NCBI GenBank assembly: GCA_949299435.1
Contig: CASGAK010000185.1
Span: forward strand, 1 to 12,196
DNA from: an uncultured bacterium
GTDB lineage: Bacteria; Cyanobacteriota; Vampirovibrionia; Gastranaerophilales; Gastranaerophilaceae
Reading direction: 5' to 3'
DNA length: 12,196 nt
Each line of letters starts with the position of its first letter. Position 1 is the stretch's first letter. The notes under the pieces were generated by a model. That model was not told the DNA's origin and did no database searches. It saw nothing but the letters and a program-made list of their open reading frames with translations. The position numbers and the translations under genes were made by a program. This document shows positions 12,049 through 12,196 of this stretch, in pieces.

Positions 12049-12196
12049 TTAAAGTAATGCTTTTATCCCGAGTGCTATAAGGATAATTCCGCCTGATATT
12101 TCCAAAATTTTTGACGGAAAATTTTTAAACATATTTCCGAACCAAAAGCCGAATAGTGACATGCAAAAAGATGCAATTCCTATAATAAGAGCAGGT
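12049..12196 (-). CDS. mntP: MntP-type manganese efflux pump, C-terminal fragment
   Basis: Reading the minus strand from the window edge gives 48 residues ending at a TAA (12051-12049); the start lies outside the window. The fragment has two membrane segments. The first contains IIGIASFCMSLFGFWFG; the second, ISGGIILIALGIKALL, is the end of the protein. The ending GG-I-IL-I-LG-K-LL and the preceding S-LG-xx-G pattern match the MntP/YtaF (DUF204) family, which exports Mn(II) across the cytoplasmic membrane in the characterised E. coli member. Only a fifth to a quarter of the protein is visible and the family includes related cation exporters, so the substrate is inferred. Any manganese riboswitch would lie upstream of the start and cannot be seen here. 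Confidence 0.65.
   Translation of the reverse strand, partial: PALIIGIASFCMSLFGFWFGNMFKNFPSKILEISGGIILIALGIKALL

Overview
The window is an AT-rich bacterial chromosome segment using the standard bacterial code. Its most telling features are several pseudopilin-like genes that share the prepilin signal AFTLAEVLITLGIIGIVAA, mixed with housekeeping genes. That repertoire fits the non-photosynthetic gut relatives of Cyanobacteria (Gastranaerophilales / 'Melainabacteria'). This is an inference from gene style; no marker gene in the window proves it.

Left part (1-5274): the tail of one pseudopilin-like gene, then purB (adenylosuccinate lyase), then three more pseudopilin-like genes (1570-2274 minus, 3081-3869 plus, 4558-5274 plus). 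Between them lie two convergent small XRE-type regulators and a PF04020-type four-helix membrane protein. The pseudopilins share a C-terminal VD(I/V/L)NG...PN..G.D.F module, and two of them also share an ending DGWEI..DYPW. The minus-strand copy has a strong promoter but no usable in-frame start codon. The 4558 gene is preceded by a strong promoter and a ribosome-binding site that drive a short reading frame into a run of 12 G. Losing one G (or adding two) would join that frame to the pseudopilin, so this is a candidate phase-variable locus.

Middle part (5287-8055): a secreted parvulin-type prolyl isomerase, a ferritin, a small membrane-anchored protein, a beta-carbonic anhydrase and a YkgJ-type CxxCxxCC protein. 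Two copies of a ~100 bp two-hairpin element lie here, each between convergent gene ends (5287-5383 and 6880-6980).

Right part (8149-12196): a class A penicillin-binding protein whose stop codon overlaps the start of an RNase HIII-type gene. After a bidirectional palindromic terminator come minus-strand hpf (ribosome hibernation factor), a small Cys-rich protein with a long structured 5' leader, and the C-terminus of an MntP-type manganese exporter.

Two initiation styles coexist. Ferritin, hpf, the PF04020 protein and the 4558 pseudopilin have clear Shine-Dalgarno sequences. purB, the prolyl isomerase and the ykgJ-like gene have a -10 box ending exactly 6 nt before the ATG and no Shine-Dalgarno, which suggests leaderless mRNAs.
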